NCBI GenBank assembly: GCA_024280945.1
Contig: JAMXLO010000104.1
Span: 1-64,000 of the forward strand
Direction: 5' to 3'
Length of the DNA stretch: 64,000 bases
Source: Acetobacteraceae bacterium
GTDB lineage: Bacteria; Pseudomonadota; Alphaproteobacteria; Acetobacterales; Acetobacteraceae
Positions 17,934 to 26,810 of the stretch are shown here, piece after piece. Position numbers and translations under genes: made by a program. How positions within the stretch are numbered: position 1 is the stretch's first letter; the number at the start of each line of letters is the position of its first letter. Under the pieces are notes generated by a model. It saw only the letters and a program-made list of their open reading frames with translations. It did not search any database and was not told the DNA's origin.

Positions 17934-18010
17934 CACCATGGGCACGGTCGGAAGGCGGAAATGTCGGAGGCGTGAATCGTGCCCTGAAAGCAAAGAGTGA
18001 GGAAACAACC

Positions 18011-19018
18011 ATGGAGCACCGTCAATTCGGTAGAACTGACATCAAGGTCTCCGCCATCGGCTTCGGTTGCTGGGAGATCGGCGGCACCTACGGCCCGATC
18101 GACGCCGCGCAGTTCCAGCAGGCAGTGCACCGTGCGTTGGATTGCGGCGTGAATTGTTTCGACACGGCCGAAGCCTACGGCATGGGCACTTCGGAACAGG
18201 CGTTGGGGCGAGCATTGGGGTCGCGCCGGCGCGACATCTGTCTGGTCACCAAAGTTGGTGTTGGCTATCCCGAGGCGCCGAACCGCCGCGACAGCAGCCG
18301 GGCCCGCATCATGGCCTCGCTCGAGCAGAGTCTGCGCAATCTCAATACCGACTATGTCGACGTCTACCTGATCCACTGGCCCGACCTGAACACGCCATTC
18401 GACGCAACCATGCAAACGCTGGATGACGTCGTGCGGCAGGGCAAGGTGCGCTATGTGGGCGCTTCCAACTTCCGCCTGTCCCAGCTCAAGACGTGCATGA
18501 AGCTGCGGCGGATCGATGTCGTGCAGTATGGCTGGAACATGTTCGACCGTCGCATGCAGCAGGAGATCTTCCCCTGGTGCGTGGCGAACGACATCGGTGT
18601 GATGGCGTATGGCTCGCTGGCCTACGGCATGCTGGCCGGCGCCTTCACCTCTGACATGCAGTTTGACGAGAACGACTGGCGCTCGAAGCGAGGCGTTCTG
18701 GGTGGCCTCAACCTGTTCCGCACCATGTTCGGCGAAGATCATTTCCCGCGAAACCTTCGAGCGGTCGAGGAACTCAAGACAATTGCGGCGAGATACGGCA
18801 AGACCTTGCCGCAGTTCGCGCTGCGCTGGACGCTGAGCAATCCCGCCATCCACACCGGGCTGGTCGGCTTCCGCCGCCCCGCTGAGGTGGATGAGAACAT
18901 CGGCGCGCTGGGCTGGTCCATCGCTCCTGCCGACATGGGCGCCATCGACGCGATCTTTGCCCGCCATGACGTCGTCACCGAGCCCCCAGGTTGGCTGGAG
19001 GACGACCCGATTGACTGA
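18011..19018 (+). CDS. aldo/keto reductase
   Basis: The frame is open from further upstream, but ATG 18011 gives the family's normal start (MEHRQFGRTDIKVSAIGFGC). The catalytic tetrad is D51, Y56, K81 and H122 (CFDTAEAYG, LVTKVG, YLIHWPD). The product of 335 residues is a normal AKR TIM barrel that reduces aldehydes or ketones with NAD(P)H. QYGWNMFDR and GLVGFRRPAEVDEN are typical later motifs. About 75 nt separate it from the SAF oxidoreductase. In this cluster it could reduce or oxidise a carbonyl intermediate; direction is unknown. Confidence 0.88.
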   Translation: MEHRQFGRTDIKVSAIGFGCWEIGGTYGPIDAAQFQQAVHRALDCGVNCFDTAEAYGMGTSEQALGRALGSRRRDICLVTKVGVGYPEAPNRRDSSRARIMASLEQSLRNLNTDYVDVYLIHWPDLNTPFDATMQTLDDVVRQGKVRYVGASNFRLSQLKTCMKLRRIDVVQYGWNMFDRRMQQEIFPWCVANDIGVMAYGSLAYGMLAGAFTSDMQFDENDWRSKRGVLGGLNLFRTMFGEDHFPRNLRAVEELKTIAARYGKTLPQFALRWTLSNPAIHTGLVGFRRPAEVDENIGALGWSIAPADMGAIDAIFARHDVVTEPPGWLEDDPID

Positions 19019-19049
19019 ATAAGCGACAAGCAAGCCACGGAGGAACACC

Positions 19050-20438
19050 ATGCCGGTTCAGCGTTTCGCGCCCATGACGAAGGACTTCGCCACCTTCGAT
19101 TGCGACGCCCATGTCACCGAACCACCGCTGATCTGGGAGCGCGCGGCTGAATATCTCACCCGCGACGAGCTGACTGCGCTGCGGTCGACGATCTGGTGGG
19201 ACAGCGAAAGCCAGCAGCTGATTGTCAACGGTCGTGCCGGTGTCGGGATCGGATCGCAGCGACGCGGCGGAATCCCAGGGACCATGCGGGTCATCTCCAA
19301 CGCCGGCCCCGGCGTGAAGCATGACATCCAGCGCGCCTTGAATGTGCGCAATCTCAAGACCGGCACCGCGCTTACGCAGGAGCAGGTCGGCTACATCGAC
19401 TTCGCCGGTTCCTATGAGCCGGAGCCGCGCCTGCGCGATATGGATGTACAGGGGATCGATCAGGTGATGATTATCCCGACCGACATCGACACCTATCCGT
19501 GGTTGCTCGACGCGGAAGGCGCCAAGGCCTTCTGCAAGGCGTACAACCAGTGGGCCTACGAATACACCAAGGCAGACCCGGAGCGGTTATTCTTCGCGGC
19601 GCTGCTGCCGATCCAGAACGCTCAGTTCGCGATACAGGAGATCCATCGGGTCGCGGCGCAGGGCTGCCGCGTGGCATTGGTGCGCCCCACGGATGCGATG
19701 GGCAACTACCCATTGCAACCCAAATACGAGCCAGTGTGGAGCGCGCTGGAAGAGACCGAGATGGTGTACGGGATGCATCCATTTCCCGCCGGTGCCGCGC
19801 TGAAGCCAGCGGGGTATACCGAACAATATTCTGGTGCGGAGTTGATTCGACGGACAATCTCGGCGTCCGGGGTACCGCACTCGTTCCTAACCAACGTGCA
19901 GAACTTCCAGTCCGAGGCTGCGCTTTGGGTGACCGCCGCGTTGATGTCTGGACTGTTCGAGCGGCATCCCAAACTGAAGGCGGCAGTTTTCGAAGCATCA
20001 TCCACTTGGCTCAGCTTCCTGCTGGACGAGTGCGACAAGATGTACCGCCTGTATCGCAACGAGCGCAAAATGCCACCTCTGAAGGGCTTGCCGAGTGAGA
20101 CGTTTTTCGCCCACTGCATGACAGGCTTTGAAGGCGACGAGGCGCCACCGCCGCGCTTTCCTGAATTCTACGGCGATATCCTGATCTGGTCGTCCGACGT
20201 TTATCATCATGACGGGGACGACGCCTGGCGCGCCATGGAGACGATGCAGCGATATGGTCTGCCGGTAGAGAACCAGGCCAAGTTTCTCGGTGCGAACGCC
20301 CGCCGGCTATACCGGATCGATCCACCGAAGAAGATCATCCGCGATCGCGTCACGGAGATCGAACGCCCCAACTGGTGGCCAACCGAGGAAGAGGTCACGG
20401 CAGCGCTGGCGCCGGACGCCTCGGTCACGCGTTGGTAG
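19050..20438 (+). CDS. amidohydrolase_2-family metal-dependent hydrolase/decarboxylase (first paralogue)
   Basis: This 462-residue protein is of the ACMSD/amidohydrolase_2 superfamily. The metal site starts with FDCDAHVTEPP (residues 16-26, a DxDxH pattern rather than HxH). It continues with LRDMDVQGIDQVMIIP, YGMHPFPAG (a metal-type His), AVFEASSTWLSFLL, and ILIWSSDVYHHDGDDAW with the late Asp. Relatives hydrolyse C-C or C-N bonds or decarboxylate aromatic acids. A GGAGGAACACC site precedes ATG 19050. It sits 31 nt after the aldo/keto reductase and 28 nt before a second, divergent member of the same superfamily. Confidence 0.85.
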   Translation: MPVQRFAPMTKDFATFDCDAHVTEPPLIWERAAEYLTRDELTALRSTIWWDSESQQLIVNGRAGVGIGSQRRGGIPGTMRVISNAGPGVKHDIQRALNVRNLKTGTALTQEQVGYIDFAGSYEPEPRLRDMDVQGIDQVMIIPTDIDTYPWLLDAEGAKAFCKAYNQWAYEYTKADPERLFFAALLPIQNAQFAIQEIHRVAAQGCRVALVRPTDAMGNYPLQPKYEPVWSALEETEMVYGMHPFPAGAALKPAGYTEQYSGAELIRRTISASGVPHSFLTNVQNFQSEAALWVTAALMSGLFERHPKLKAAVFEASSTWLSFLLDECDKMYRLYRNERKMPPLKGLPSETFFAHCMTGFEGDEAPPPRFPEFYGDILIWSSDVYHHDGDDAWRAMETMQRYGLPVENQAKFLGANARRLYRIDPPKKIIRDRVTEIERPNWWPTEEEVTAALAPDASVTRW

Positions 20439-20466
20439 CAACCCTTCAGCAGATCGGCATCGATCC

Positions 20467-21765
20467 ATGACAACCATCACCAAGTCCATCGCTGTATTTG
20501 ACAGCGACCAGCATATCGTCGAGCCGTCGGAAATCTGGGAGACTTATCTCGATCCGGAATTCCGCGTGCTGGGCAGGCAGGCGTTGTGGCGGCACGACGG
20601 GGAGACAAACTCCTATCTGAAGATCAACGGCGAAGTCATCCGCGACACGATGAACCCGAACCTGCCGCGCCACGCCATCTGGCGTCCCGGCATGACCTGG
20701 GATGCGATCGGCGAACTCGACGCAAGCGTTCGGCATCCGATGAACCCCGGCGCGTGGGACCCACGCGCGCGTTTGGCCGATATGGACGCGATGGGCATTG
20801 ACCAAGCCTTTCTCTATCCGACCTGGTTCGCCGAAGGCTTCCATTTGATCGGAGATCCTGATACCGCCTATGCACTGGCGCGCGCCTACAACGATTGGAT
20901 GGCGGACTTTTGCCAGGCTGCGCCAAATCGGCTCTATGCTGCGGCGATGCTGCCACTGCGGGACATGGATCATGCGCTGGCGGAGCTGCGTCGCGTCGCG
21001 AGCATCCCATGCTTCCGCGGCGCGTTCATTCGGCCGATGTTCTTGCAGGGACAGTACTTTACCAGCCCCTATTTCGATCCGCTCTGGGCGGAGCTCGAAC
21101 GGCTTGGGCTGGTTGCGGCAGTGCATCCGACGCCGGGTCTCTGGAATCCGGAATGGACCTCGCATGGACCATTCATCGAGAAGATCAGGCGCCGACTTGG
21201 CCAGACGCCCATACCGGGCGGCGGTGGTGGGCCCTTTGCGGGCGGCAGTGCCGGTCTGCCCAGCACGCCGTTCTTCACGGCATTTCCCCAACTCGGTCAT
21301 CCGCTGGCGCCGATTGCCTCGCCCTGGCTGGACAACCACATGTTCGTCGCCTCGGTGCTGATTGGTTTCACCGTCATGCAGCGCTTCCCGGATATGAAAG
21401 CCGTAGTGGCACATGGCAAGGCGTCGTGGATGGAGGAGGTGCTCGAGAAGATGGAGGCCTCGTCGCGTGTCATTCCGCTGCTCCACACCTACCCTGTTCG
21501 CACCGATACGGAGGAGATGTGGGAAGACGGCAAGGTGATGCTAGGCTTCGACGCAGAGGAGCGGCTGATCCAAAAGCTACCGCAGGATTTTGCTGAGAAG
21601 GTGGTGTGGGGGTCGCGGTATCCTCAGCACGACACAACCTCAGCCCATGATGCGATCGCCATGCTCGCCGGAGCGGATGTCCCGGAAGAGATGATTGCCC
21701 GCATGATGGGAGGCAATGCGGCAGCGCAGTTCGGTATCGATCTGCTCGAGCCCGCCCATAGTTGA
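20467..21765 (+). CDS. amidohydrolase_2-family metal-dependent hydrolase/decarboxylase (second paralogue)
   Basis: ATG 20467 gives 432 residues; the frame is open upstream but only inside the previous gene. The N-terminal metal motif is FDSDQHIVEPSEIWE (DxDxH again), followed by LADMDAMGIDQAFLYPTW, VAAVHPTPG (His), KAVVAHGKASWMEEVLEKME and VVWGSRYPQHDTTSAHDA. Identity to the neighbouring paralogue looks limited to these motifs and overall length, so this is an old pair with distinct substrates or a heteromeric enzyme, not a fresh duplication. A Gly-rich loop (IPGGGGGPFAGG) near residue 250 is absent from the first copy. Confidence 0.85.
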   Translation: MTTITKSIAVFDSDQHIVEPSEIWETYLDPEFRVLGRQALWRHDGETNSYLKINGEVIRDTMNPNLPRHAIWRPGMTWDAIGELDASVRHPMNPGAWDPRARLADMDAMGIDQAFLYPTWFAEGFHLIGDPDTAYALARAYNDWMADFCQAAPNRLYAAAMLPLRDMDHALAELRRVASIPCFRGAFIRPMFLQGQYFTSPYFDPLWAELERLGLVAAVHPTPGLWNPEWTSHGPFIEKIRRRLGQTPIPGGGGGPFAGGSAGLPSTPFFTAFPQLGHPLAPIASPWLDNHMFVASVLIGFTVMQRFPDMKAVVAHGKASWMEEVLEKMEASSRVIPLLHTYPVRTDTEEMWEDGKVMLGFDAEERLIQKLPQDFAEKVVWGSRYPQHDTTSAHDAIAMLAGADVPEEMIARMMGGNAAAQFGIDLLEPAHS

Positions 21766-21796
21766 CCTGGCCGTGGTCGCGACCGCGGTCGCGAGA

Positions 21797-21907
21797 ATGG
21801 GTTTGACTGCCCACCGTGACACAGACGAGCATCCGCTGCAGGCGGCGTTCCAGATGCGAGACGGGAAGCCGATGCGCGACGTGCTGGACTGGCAACGAGG
21901 GTGGTGA
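21797..21907 (+). CDS. possible small coupled ORF (36 residues)
   Basis: A short frame (MGLTAHRDTDEHPLQAAFQM, then RDGKPMRDVLDWQRGW) fills the gap between the second amidohydrolase and the acyl-CoA ligase. Its stop overlaps the ligase start as TGATG (21905-21909), the arrangement used for translational coupling. The peptide looks protein-like, but I know no family, and it may be the tail of a lost gene. Confidence 0.25.
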   Translation: MGLTAHRDTDEHPLQAAFQMRDGKPMRDVLDWQRGW

Positions 21908-23430
21908 TGAACTTTGCTTCGCTCGTCTTCGACATGGCGCGCCGGCTACCGGAGCAGCTGGCAGTCAGCGACGACCACAATGTCTGGACCTACCGCGAAC
22001 TCGCCGCACGTATCGCCCGCGTTGCTGGCGGGTTGCGAGCCTATGGGCTTGCGCAAGGCGATCGCGTGCTGCTGTCACTGGAGAACTGTAGCGAGTTCTT
22101 CGAACTGCTGGTCGGCTGCTGGGCGGCCGGGCTCTGCGCGGTGCCGGTCAACGCTCGCCTGCATCCGCGCGAAGTCGAATTCATCGCGGCGAATTCCGGC
22201 GCCCGGCTGTTGGTGGCGACGCCGGCCTTGGCCGAGGCCCTGGCTCCGCTCACCGCCGCAGTCGCATCGCTCGATCGCGTCATCGCGACCCGCAGCCGTG
22301 ACTACGAGATGTTGCTGGCTGCAGGCGACCCGTTGATCCCAGGGCCCGGCGCGCCTGACGATCCTGCCTGGCTGTTCTATACCTCGGGGACGACAGGGCG
22401 GCCGAAGGGCGCGGTGCTCACTCACCGTAATCTGCTGTTCATGAGCCAGTGCTATTACGCTGACATCGACCAGCTCGACGAACGGGATACGCACGTCCTT
22501 GCTGCGCCGGTTTCGCACGGCGCCGGGCTCTATGCCTTGCCCTTCCTGCTGAAGGGCGCACACCAGATCGTACTGCCGCATTTCGAGGTTGCCGCGATCC
22601 TCGACATTTTGCAGCGTCGCCCTCTGGTCTCGATGTTCGCTGCACCGACGATGCTGACCCGGCTTGTCCATTCACCGGAGGTCGCGGCCACGGACCTCGC
22701 CAATCTGCGCACGATCTATTACGGCGGTGGCCCGATGTATGTCGCGGACCTGGAGCGTGCGTTGGAAATTTTTGGGCCACGTCTCTACCAGCTTTATGGT
22801 CAGGGCGAATCGCCAATGACGATCACTGGCCTGCCGCAGCGCCTGCATGCCGAGAGCGCCGATCCGCGCTGGCGCGACCGGCTTGGCTCATGCGGCTATG
22901 CGCGGAGCGGCGTGCTGGTGCGGGTTGTCGACGGCAGCGACGCCGACATGCCACCCGGCGAGATCGGCGAGGTCGTCACGCGCAGCGACTGCGTGATGGC
23001 GGGTTATTGGGCGAATCCCGACGCCAACGCAGAGACGCTGCGCGGCGGTTGGCTCCATACCGGCGACCTCGGCAGCATGGACGCGGATGGTCTGCTGACG
23101 CTGCGCGATCGCTCGAAGGACATGATCATCAGCGGTGGCAGCAACATCTACCCGCGCGAGATCGAGGAAGTGCTGCTGCGCCATCCCGATGTGGTCGAGG
23201 CGTCGGTGGTTGGCCGGCTCCATCCTGATTGGGGCGAGGAGGTGATCGCGTTTGTCGTGCGGCGGCCGGGCACAGCGGTCGCTGCGGCCGAACTCGACCG
23301 GCTATGCCTTGACCACGTCGCGCGCTTCAAGCGTCCGCGCGACTATCGCTTTGTCGAGGCGTTGCCCAAGAATAACTATGGCAAGGTCCTGAAGACCGAG
23401 CTGCGGCACCGCTTGGCTGAAGCTGTCTGA
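21907..23430 (+). CDS. AMP-dependent acyl-CoA synthetase/ligase
   Basis: This 507-residue ANL-superfamily ligase activates a carboxylic acid as acyl-AMP and then acyl-CoA. The P-loop YTSGTTGRPKGAV is at about 158-170, the adenine motif YGQGES near 297, GWLHTGDLGSMDADG near 380, the hinge DRSKDMIISGGSNIYPREIE near 400-420, and the C-terminal catalytic Lys in NNYGKVLKTEL near 495. It resembles long-chain or aromatic acyl-CoA ligases (FadD/4-coumarate-like). ATG 21907 is used; two GTG codons sit immediately upstream in frame. It closes the catabolic cluster and could trap its acid product as a CoA thioester. Confidence 0.9.
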   Translation: MNFASLVFDMARRLPEQLAVSDDHNVWTYRELAARIARVAGGLRAYGLAQGDRVLLSLENCSEFFELLVGCWAAGLCAVPVNARLHPREVEFIAANSGARLLVATPALAEALAPLTAAVASLDRVIATRSRDYEMLLAAGDPLIPGPGAPDDPAWLFYTSGTTGRPKGAVLTHRNLLFMSQCYYADIDQLDERDTHVLAAPVSHGAGLYALPFLLKGAHQIVLPHFEVAAILDILQRRPLVSMFAAPTMLTRLVHSPEVAATDLANLRTIYYGGGPMYVADLERALEIFGPRLYQLYGQGESPMTITGLPQRLHAESADPRWRDRLGSCGYARSGVLVRVVDGSDADMPPGEIGEVVTRSDCVMAGYWANPDANAETLRGGWLHTGDLGSMDADGLLTLRDRSKDMIISGGSNIYPREIEEVLLRHPDVVEASVVGRLHPDWGEEVIAFVVRRPGTAVAAAELDRLCLDHVARFKRPRDYRFVEALPKNNYGKVLKTELRHRLAEAV

Positions 23431-23515
23431 TATTGCGGCGTGCCACTGCTGTTGCACGCGGTTGCCAACTATTCCGAATAGATAGATCAGATCACCACGA
23501 CGCCCGGTCGGGGCG

Positions 23516-23968
23516 CTATTCTCGTTCCGCTGTGCCACTGACGGCGATGTTCTCAGCCGGGGCGATGACGCGACTTGCAACGCGGCGGCGGAGTTCGTCC
23601 TTCTGAAGTTTCCCGGTAGGCCCGTGCGGAAGATCGGCCGCAAACGCAATGGCGTCTGGCAGCCACCATTTCGGCACGAACCGCATCAGGTGTGCGCGCA
23701 ACTCATCGACCGTGGCGGTCGCATTCTCCGTCAGAACAACGATCAGGAATGGCCGCTCTTGCCAGCGCGGGTGCTGCATGGCCACGACGGCCGCTTCCTG
23801 CACCGCCGGATGCCGCATCGCGGCTTCCTCCAATGCCTGTGAGCTGATCCACTCGCCGCCTGATTTGATCACATCCTTGGCCCGGTCGACGATGTGCAGC
23901 GTGTTGTCGGGATCGATCATCGCGATATCGCCGGTTTGCGTAAGGCGACCAAGCCCATGGTGGACCAA
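23516..23968 (-). pseudogene. C-terminal domain of an acyl-CoA synthetase (DmdB/fatty-acyl-CoA synthase-like), truncated
   Basis: About 140 residues match only the end of an acyl-CoA ligase: QTGDIAMIDPDNTLHIVDRA, then KDVIKSGGEWISS, VAMQHPRWQERPFLIV, KWWLPDAIAF and the catalytic-Lys motif HGPTGKLQKDELR. The KSGGEWIS and KWWLPD motifs fit medium-chain or 3-methylmercaptopropionyl-CoA ligases rather than the intact ligase next door. The N-terminal 380 or so residues, including the P-loop, are missing and upstream sequence is unrelated. It faces the intact ligase convergently. Confidence 0.8.
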
Positions 23969-24578
23969 CTCTTGAAGCTCATTGATGCGTCCGCCTAGCT
24001 GACGCGGTGCGCTCCCCCCGTGGCGTAGCTGGGATGAAGCATAGACACCTCAAGATACCTGACTGGGATGACTCTGACCGTGTTGGCAGCCGCAAATACC
24101 TTGTAGATCGCTCGCGCGGACGAACTGCTGCAACATAGAGATGTGCGGCTGGTGTGTCTCACCCAGAGCAAAGGCCTTCAGAAGGTGGTTTCAAAGCCTG
24201 TGTCGATGCGCCTCCGCGCGTGGGCATCCGCGAGGGGATTCATGGCGCACCATACAGCCACAATATGACAAGTCGCGCGTCCGTGGCCGCAGAAAGACCC
24301 GAGAGGGCTTGCTGTCAGGCGGCAGCTGCCTGACGGGTTCGCCGCCTTCCACCGTGCGAGGGCCTCGCGTGGCTTCGAGCCGATGGGATAATTGGGACGA
24401 AACTGAGTCGCTCGGAGAGAAATCGGGGGTCTCATTTTGACCGCCGACCGATCGAAGCCCTCATCTCAGGGTCTCGGACCGCGCGTCCTGTCAATGTCCT
24501 ATCAGCTCGAGTGATCGGGGAAATGCGGTCTTGAGACACTTGCGCGATTTTGACAATGATGCCAAGCGCTTACGTTGG
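23969..24578. other. 610-bp gene-poor stretch beside tRNA-Lys
   Basis: I see no supportable gene. Short overlapping frames (for example around 24141-24440) have no recognisable motif and read as shadows. The left edge marks where the upstream part of the truncated ligase was lost, and the right edge is the 3' end of a tRNA gene, a usual integration site. I found no duplicate of the tRNA end here. Confidence 0.35.
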
Positions 24579-24651
<73 letters not shown>

Positions 24652-24698
24652 GACCAAGGGCGGGCGCTATACCAAGCCCGCCCTCAATTGCAAACCCC

Positions 24699-26408
24699 CT
24701 AGGCCCCCGCCAGAATTGCATCGGCGCACTTCTCCGCAGTCATCAACACCGGGAAATTGGTGTTCGCACAAGGCACCACAGGAAAGATCGAGGCATCCAC
24801 CACGCGCAGTCCGTCCACAGCCCGCACCCGCCCGGCTGGGTCAGTCACCGCCATGGGGTCCTCTTCGCTGCCCATTCGGCACGTGCAAGAGGCATGCCAG
24901 ACCCCCACGGCTGCCTTGCGTACAAACGCTTCGAGTTGCTCGTCGTCGCGCATCAGCCCTTCCAGTGTAACCCCCTCCATGATCAGGTTCCTGATCAAGT
25001 AGCTGCGCAGCGCCGGCGGTCCATCAAGCGCTTTCGCCAGCGCATCGGTGATCCACTTGTTCTTTTTGCTCACCAAACCGACCTGGCGAACCTTGTCGCT
25101 GTAGCTCGCAGGGAACGGGTCCGTAGTCACCGCCTGCATCGTCGGCGTCAGGTGCATGGCGCCGAACCGACGTACCCCGTCCATCATCCGCTCCAGGTCG
25201 CGCTGGTCCGAGAGCAGGTTGAAATCGACGATCGGTTCGTCCCGCCAGTCGCGCGAGGCGAGGTTCACCTCTCCTGTCTCCGAATAGGTCTTGTAAACGG
25301 TGATAATGAACGAGCCTATCTGCTCGCCCACCGCATGCCACGATGTCTTGTTGGTCACCACGGTGAACATGTCACCAGGTGGAATGCCATCCAGGTGCGA
25401 CGAATAGCGCAACGCCAGATAGATATGGCGACGCGAGTAGTCATGAATGATCCGCGCGTGCGGCTTGATGAACGCCGCTACCGCGACGGCTGGATGGTCC
25501 TGAAGGCGCTGCCCGACACCTGGCACCGCGGCACGCACCTCGATGCCCAGATCGCGCAAGTGGCCCGCCGGCCCAATGCCAGCACGCAGCAGATGCGCCG
25601 GCGAATGGATTGCACCAGAGGACAGGATGACCTCGCGGCCGCGAAACTCCATGGGACGCCCGTCGACCAGCGCGTTCACGCCGATGCAGCGAAGGCCGTC
25701 GAACTGCAGCGCAGTTACCTGCGTCCCCGTGGATATCGTTAGGTTCTCGCGCATGCGCGTCCCGGGATCAAGATATCCGATGGCCGCCGATACGCGTCGC
25801 TCATACGCGTTGGAGATGGTTATCGGGAAATAGCCGTCTTCGAACTCAGCGTTCTGATCGATCAGAAACTTGTGGCCAGCAGCCTTGAAAGTTTCCGCTG
25901 CCGCCTTTGCATGTTCCGGCCACAGATCGGGGAAGATGCGGCGCACCGGGATACGGCCCTCATTGCCGTGCCATGGACCGTCGAAATCCATGTCCCGCTC
26001 GACCTTCTTGAAGAAGGGCAGCACGTTGCCCCAGTTCCAGCCCGTCGCGCCGCGCGCGTGCCACTCGTCGTAGTCGGTTGGTGCGCCACGATTGGCGAGC
26101 TGACCGTTGATCGACGAACCTCCGCCCAGGACGCGTGCCTGCTCATAGGTGCGCAATGGCGGACGAGCCGCGTTCGGCTGATTGTGTGGAATGACCTCAG
26201 TGCTGACCTTGAGCTTGTTCCACGTGAACGCCGGATTTAGGTACGCGGTACCTGGATAGGAGTCGAGGATCGCCGCCGGCACCTTGCCGTGCGGCGTGTC
26301 CATGCCCGCTTCCAGCAGTAGCACTTTGTTGGACGATTGGGCCGATAGCCGGTTGGCGAGAACCGATCCGGCGGATCCGCCGCCGACGATGATATAATTC
26401 CAGTCCAT
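24699..26408 (-). CDS. GMC-family FAD oxidoreductase (choline dehydrogenase-like)
   Basis: This 569-residue flavoprotein has the N-terminal FAD site YIIVGGGSAGSVLANRL (residues 5-21), the GMC signature ARVLGGGSSINGQ near 90-102, and GIGPAGHLRDLGI near 285. The C-terminal His/Asn-type active-site region is WHASCTCRMG with PCANTNFPVLMTAEK. Members oxidise primary or secondary alcohols. It is the last gene of a minus-strand operon, 4 nt after the NTF2-like gene. The partner electron acceptor and the substrate are unknown. Confidence 0.9.
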   Translation of the reverse strand: MDWNYIIVGGGSAGSVLANRLSAQSSNKVLLLEAGMDTPHGKVPAAILDSYPGTAYLNPAFTWNKLKVSTEVIPHNQPNAARPPLRTYEQARVLGGGSSINGQLANRGAPTDYDEWHARGATGWNWGNVLPFFKKVERDMDFDGPWHGNEGRIPVRRIFPDLWPEHAKAAAETFKAAGHKFLIDQNAEFEDGYFPITISNAYERRVSAAIGYLDPGTRMRENLTISTGTQVTALQFDGLRCIGVNALVDGRPMEFRGREVILSSGAIHSPAHLLRAGIGPAGHLRDLGIEVRAAVPGVGQRLQDHPAVAVAAFIKPHARIIHDYSRRHIYLALRYSSHLDGIPPGDMFTVVTNKTSWHAVGEQIGSFIITVYKTYSETGEVNLASRDWRDEPIVDFNLLSDQRDLERMMDGVRRFGAMHLTPTMQAVTTDPFPASYSDKVRQVGLVSKKNKWITDALAKALDGPPALRSYLIRNLIMEGVTLEGLMRDDEQLEAFVRKAAVGVWHASCTCRMGSEEDPMAVTDPAGRVRAVDGLRVVDASIFPVVPCANTNFPVLMTAEKCADAILAGA

Positions 26409-26412
26409 TGCT

Positions 26413-26784
26413 TCAACGTGTCTCGGTATGGAAGGTTTTCGACACGATCCGCCAGCCCTCGGCCAGCTTCACGAGGGTCAGGTAGTCGGTGAAATACCGT
26501 GGCGGGATTTGGCAGTGCACCTTGGCGAACGCGGTGGTCGGACTGGAGCGATCGATCTGCACCACCCAGTCACGCCGCGGCAGATCCTGGCTTTGCGCCG
26601 ACCTTCGCCCCCGCACCATGTCGAACCAATGTTCCCGCGACATGTCATCGAGTTTTCCGTCGGTCACCGAGAACAGGTGCGCCACCTCGTGGAATACGCG
26701 ACCAAGCTTCGCCGTATCACCCGCATAAAGACCATCGAAGTAGATCTGCAGCGCCTGTTCAAGATCCATCAGGTCAGATGGCAT
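26413..26784 (-). CDS. NTF2-like/DUF4440-type small protein
   Basis: I chose the Met at 26784, which gives 123 residues (MPSDLMDLEQALQIYFDGLY), the family's usual length. The cone-shaped NTF2 pattern is visible: an N-terminal helix, FDGLYAGDTAKLGRVFHEVA, then alternating strands ending LVKLAEGWRIVSKTFHTETR. Such proteins are isomerases, dehydratases or binding proteins in catabolic operons. It lies between the HAD gene (26 nt away) and the GMC gene (4 nt away), so all three are probably co-transcribed. Confidence 0.75.
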   Translation of the reverse strand: MPSDLMDLEQALQIYFDGLYAGDTAKLGRVFHEVAHLFSVTDGKLDDMSREHWFDMVRGRRSAQSQDLPRRDWVVQIDRSSPTTAFAKVHCQIPPRYFTDYLTLVKLAEGWRIVSKTFHTETR

Positions 26785-26810
26785 TATCTGGCTTCTCCCA
26801 AGACAGAGGC

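Noticed and set aside
17723-19051. 442-codon minus-strand frame across the SAF oxidoreductase and aldo/keto reductase genes
   Set aside because: Shadow of two strongly supported genes; no recognisable motif or ribosome site.
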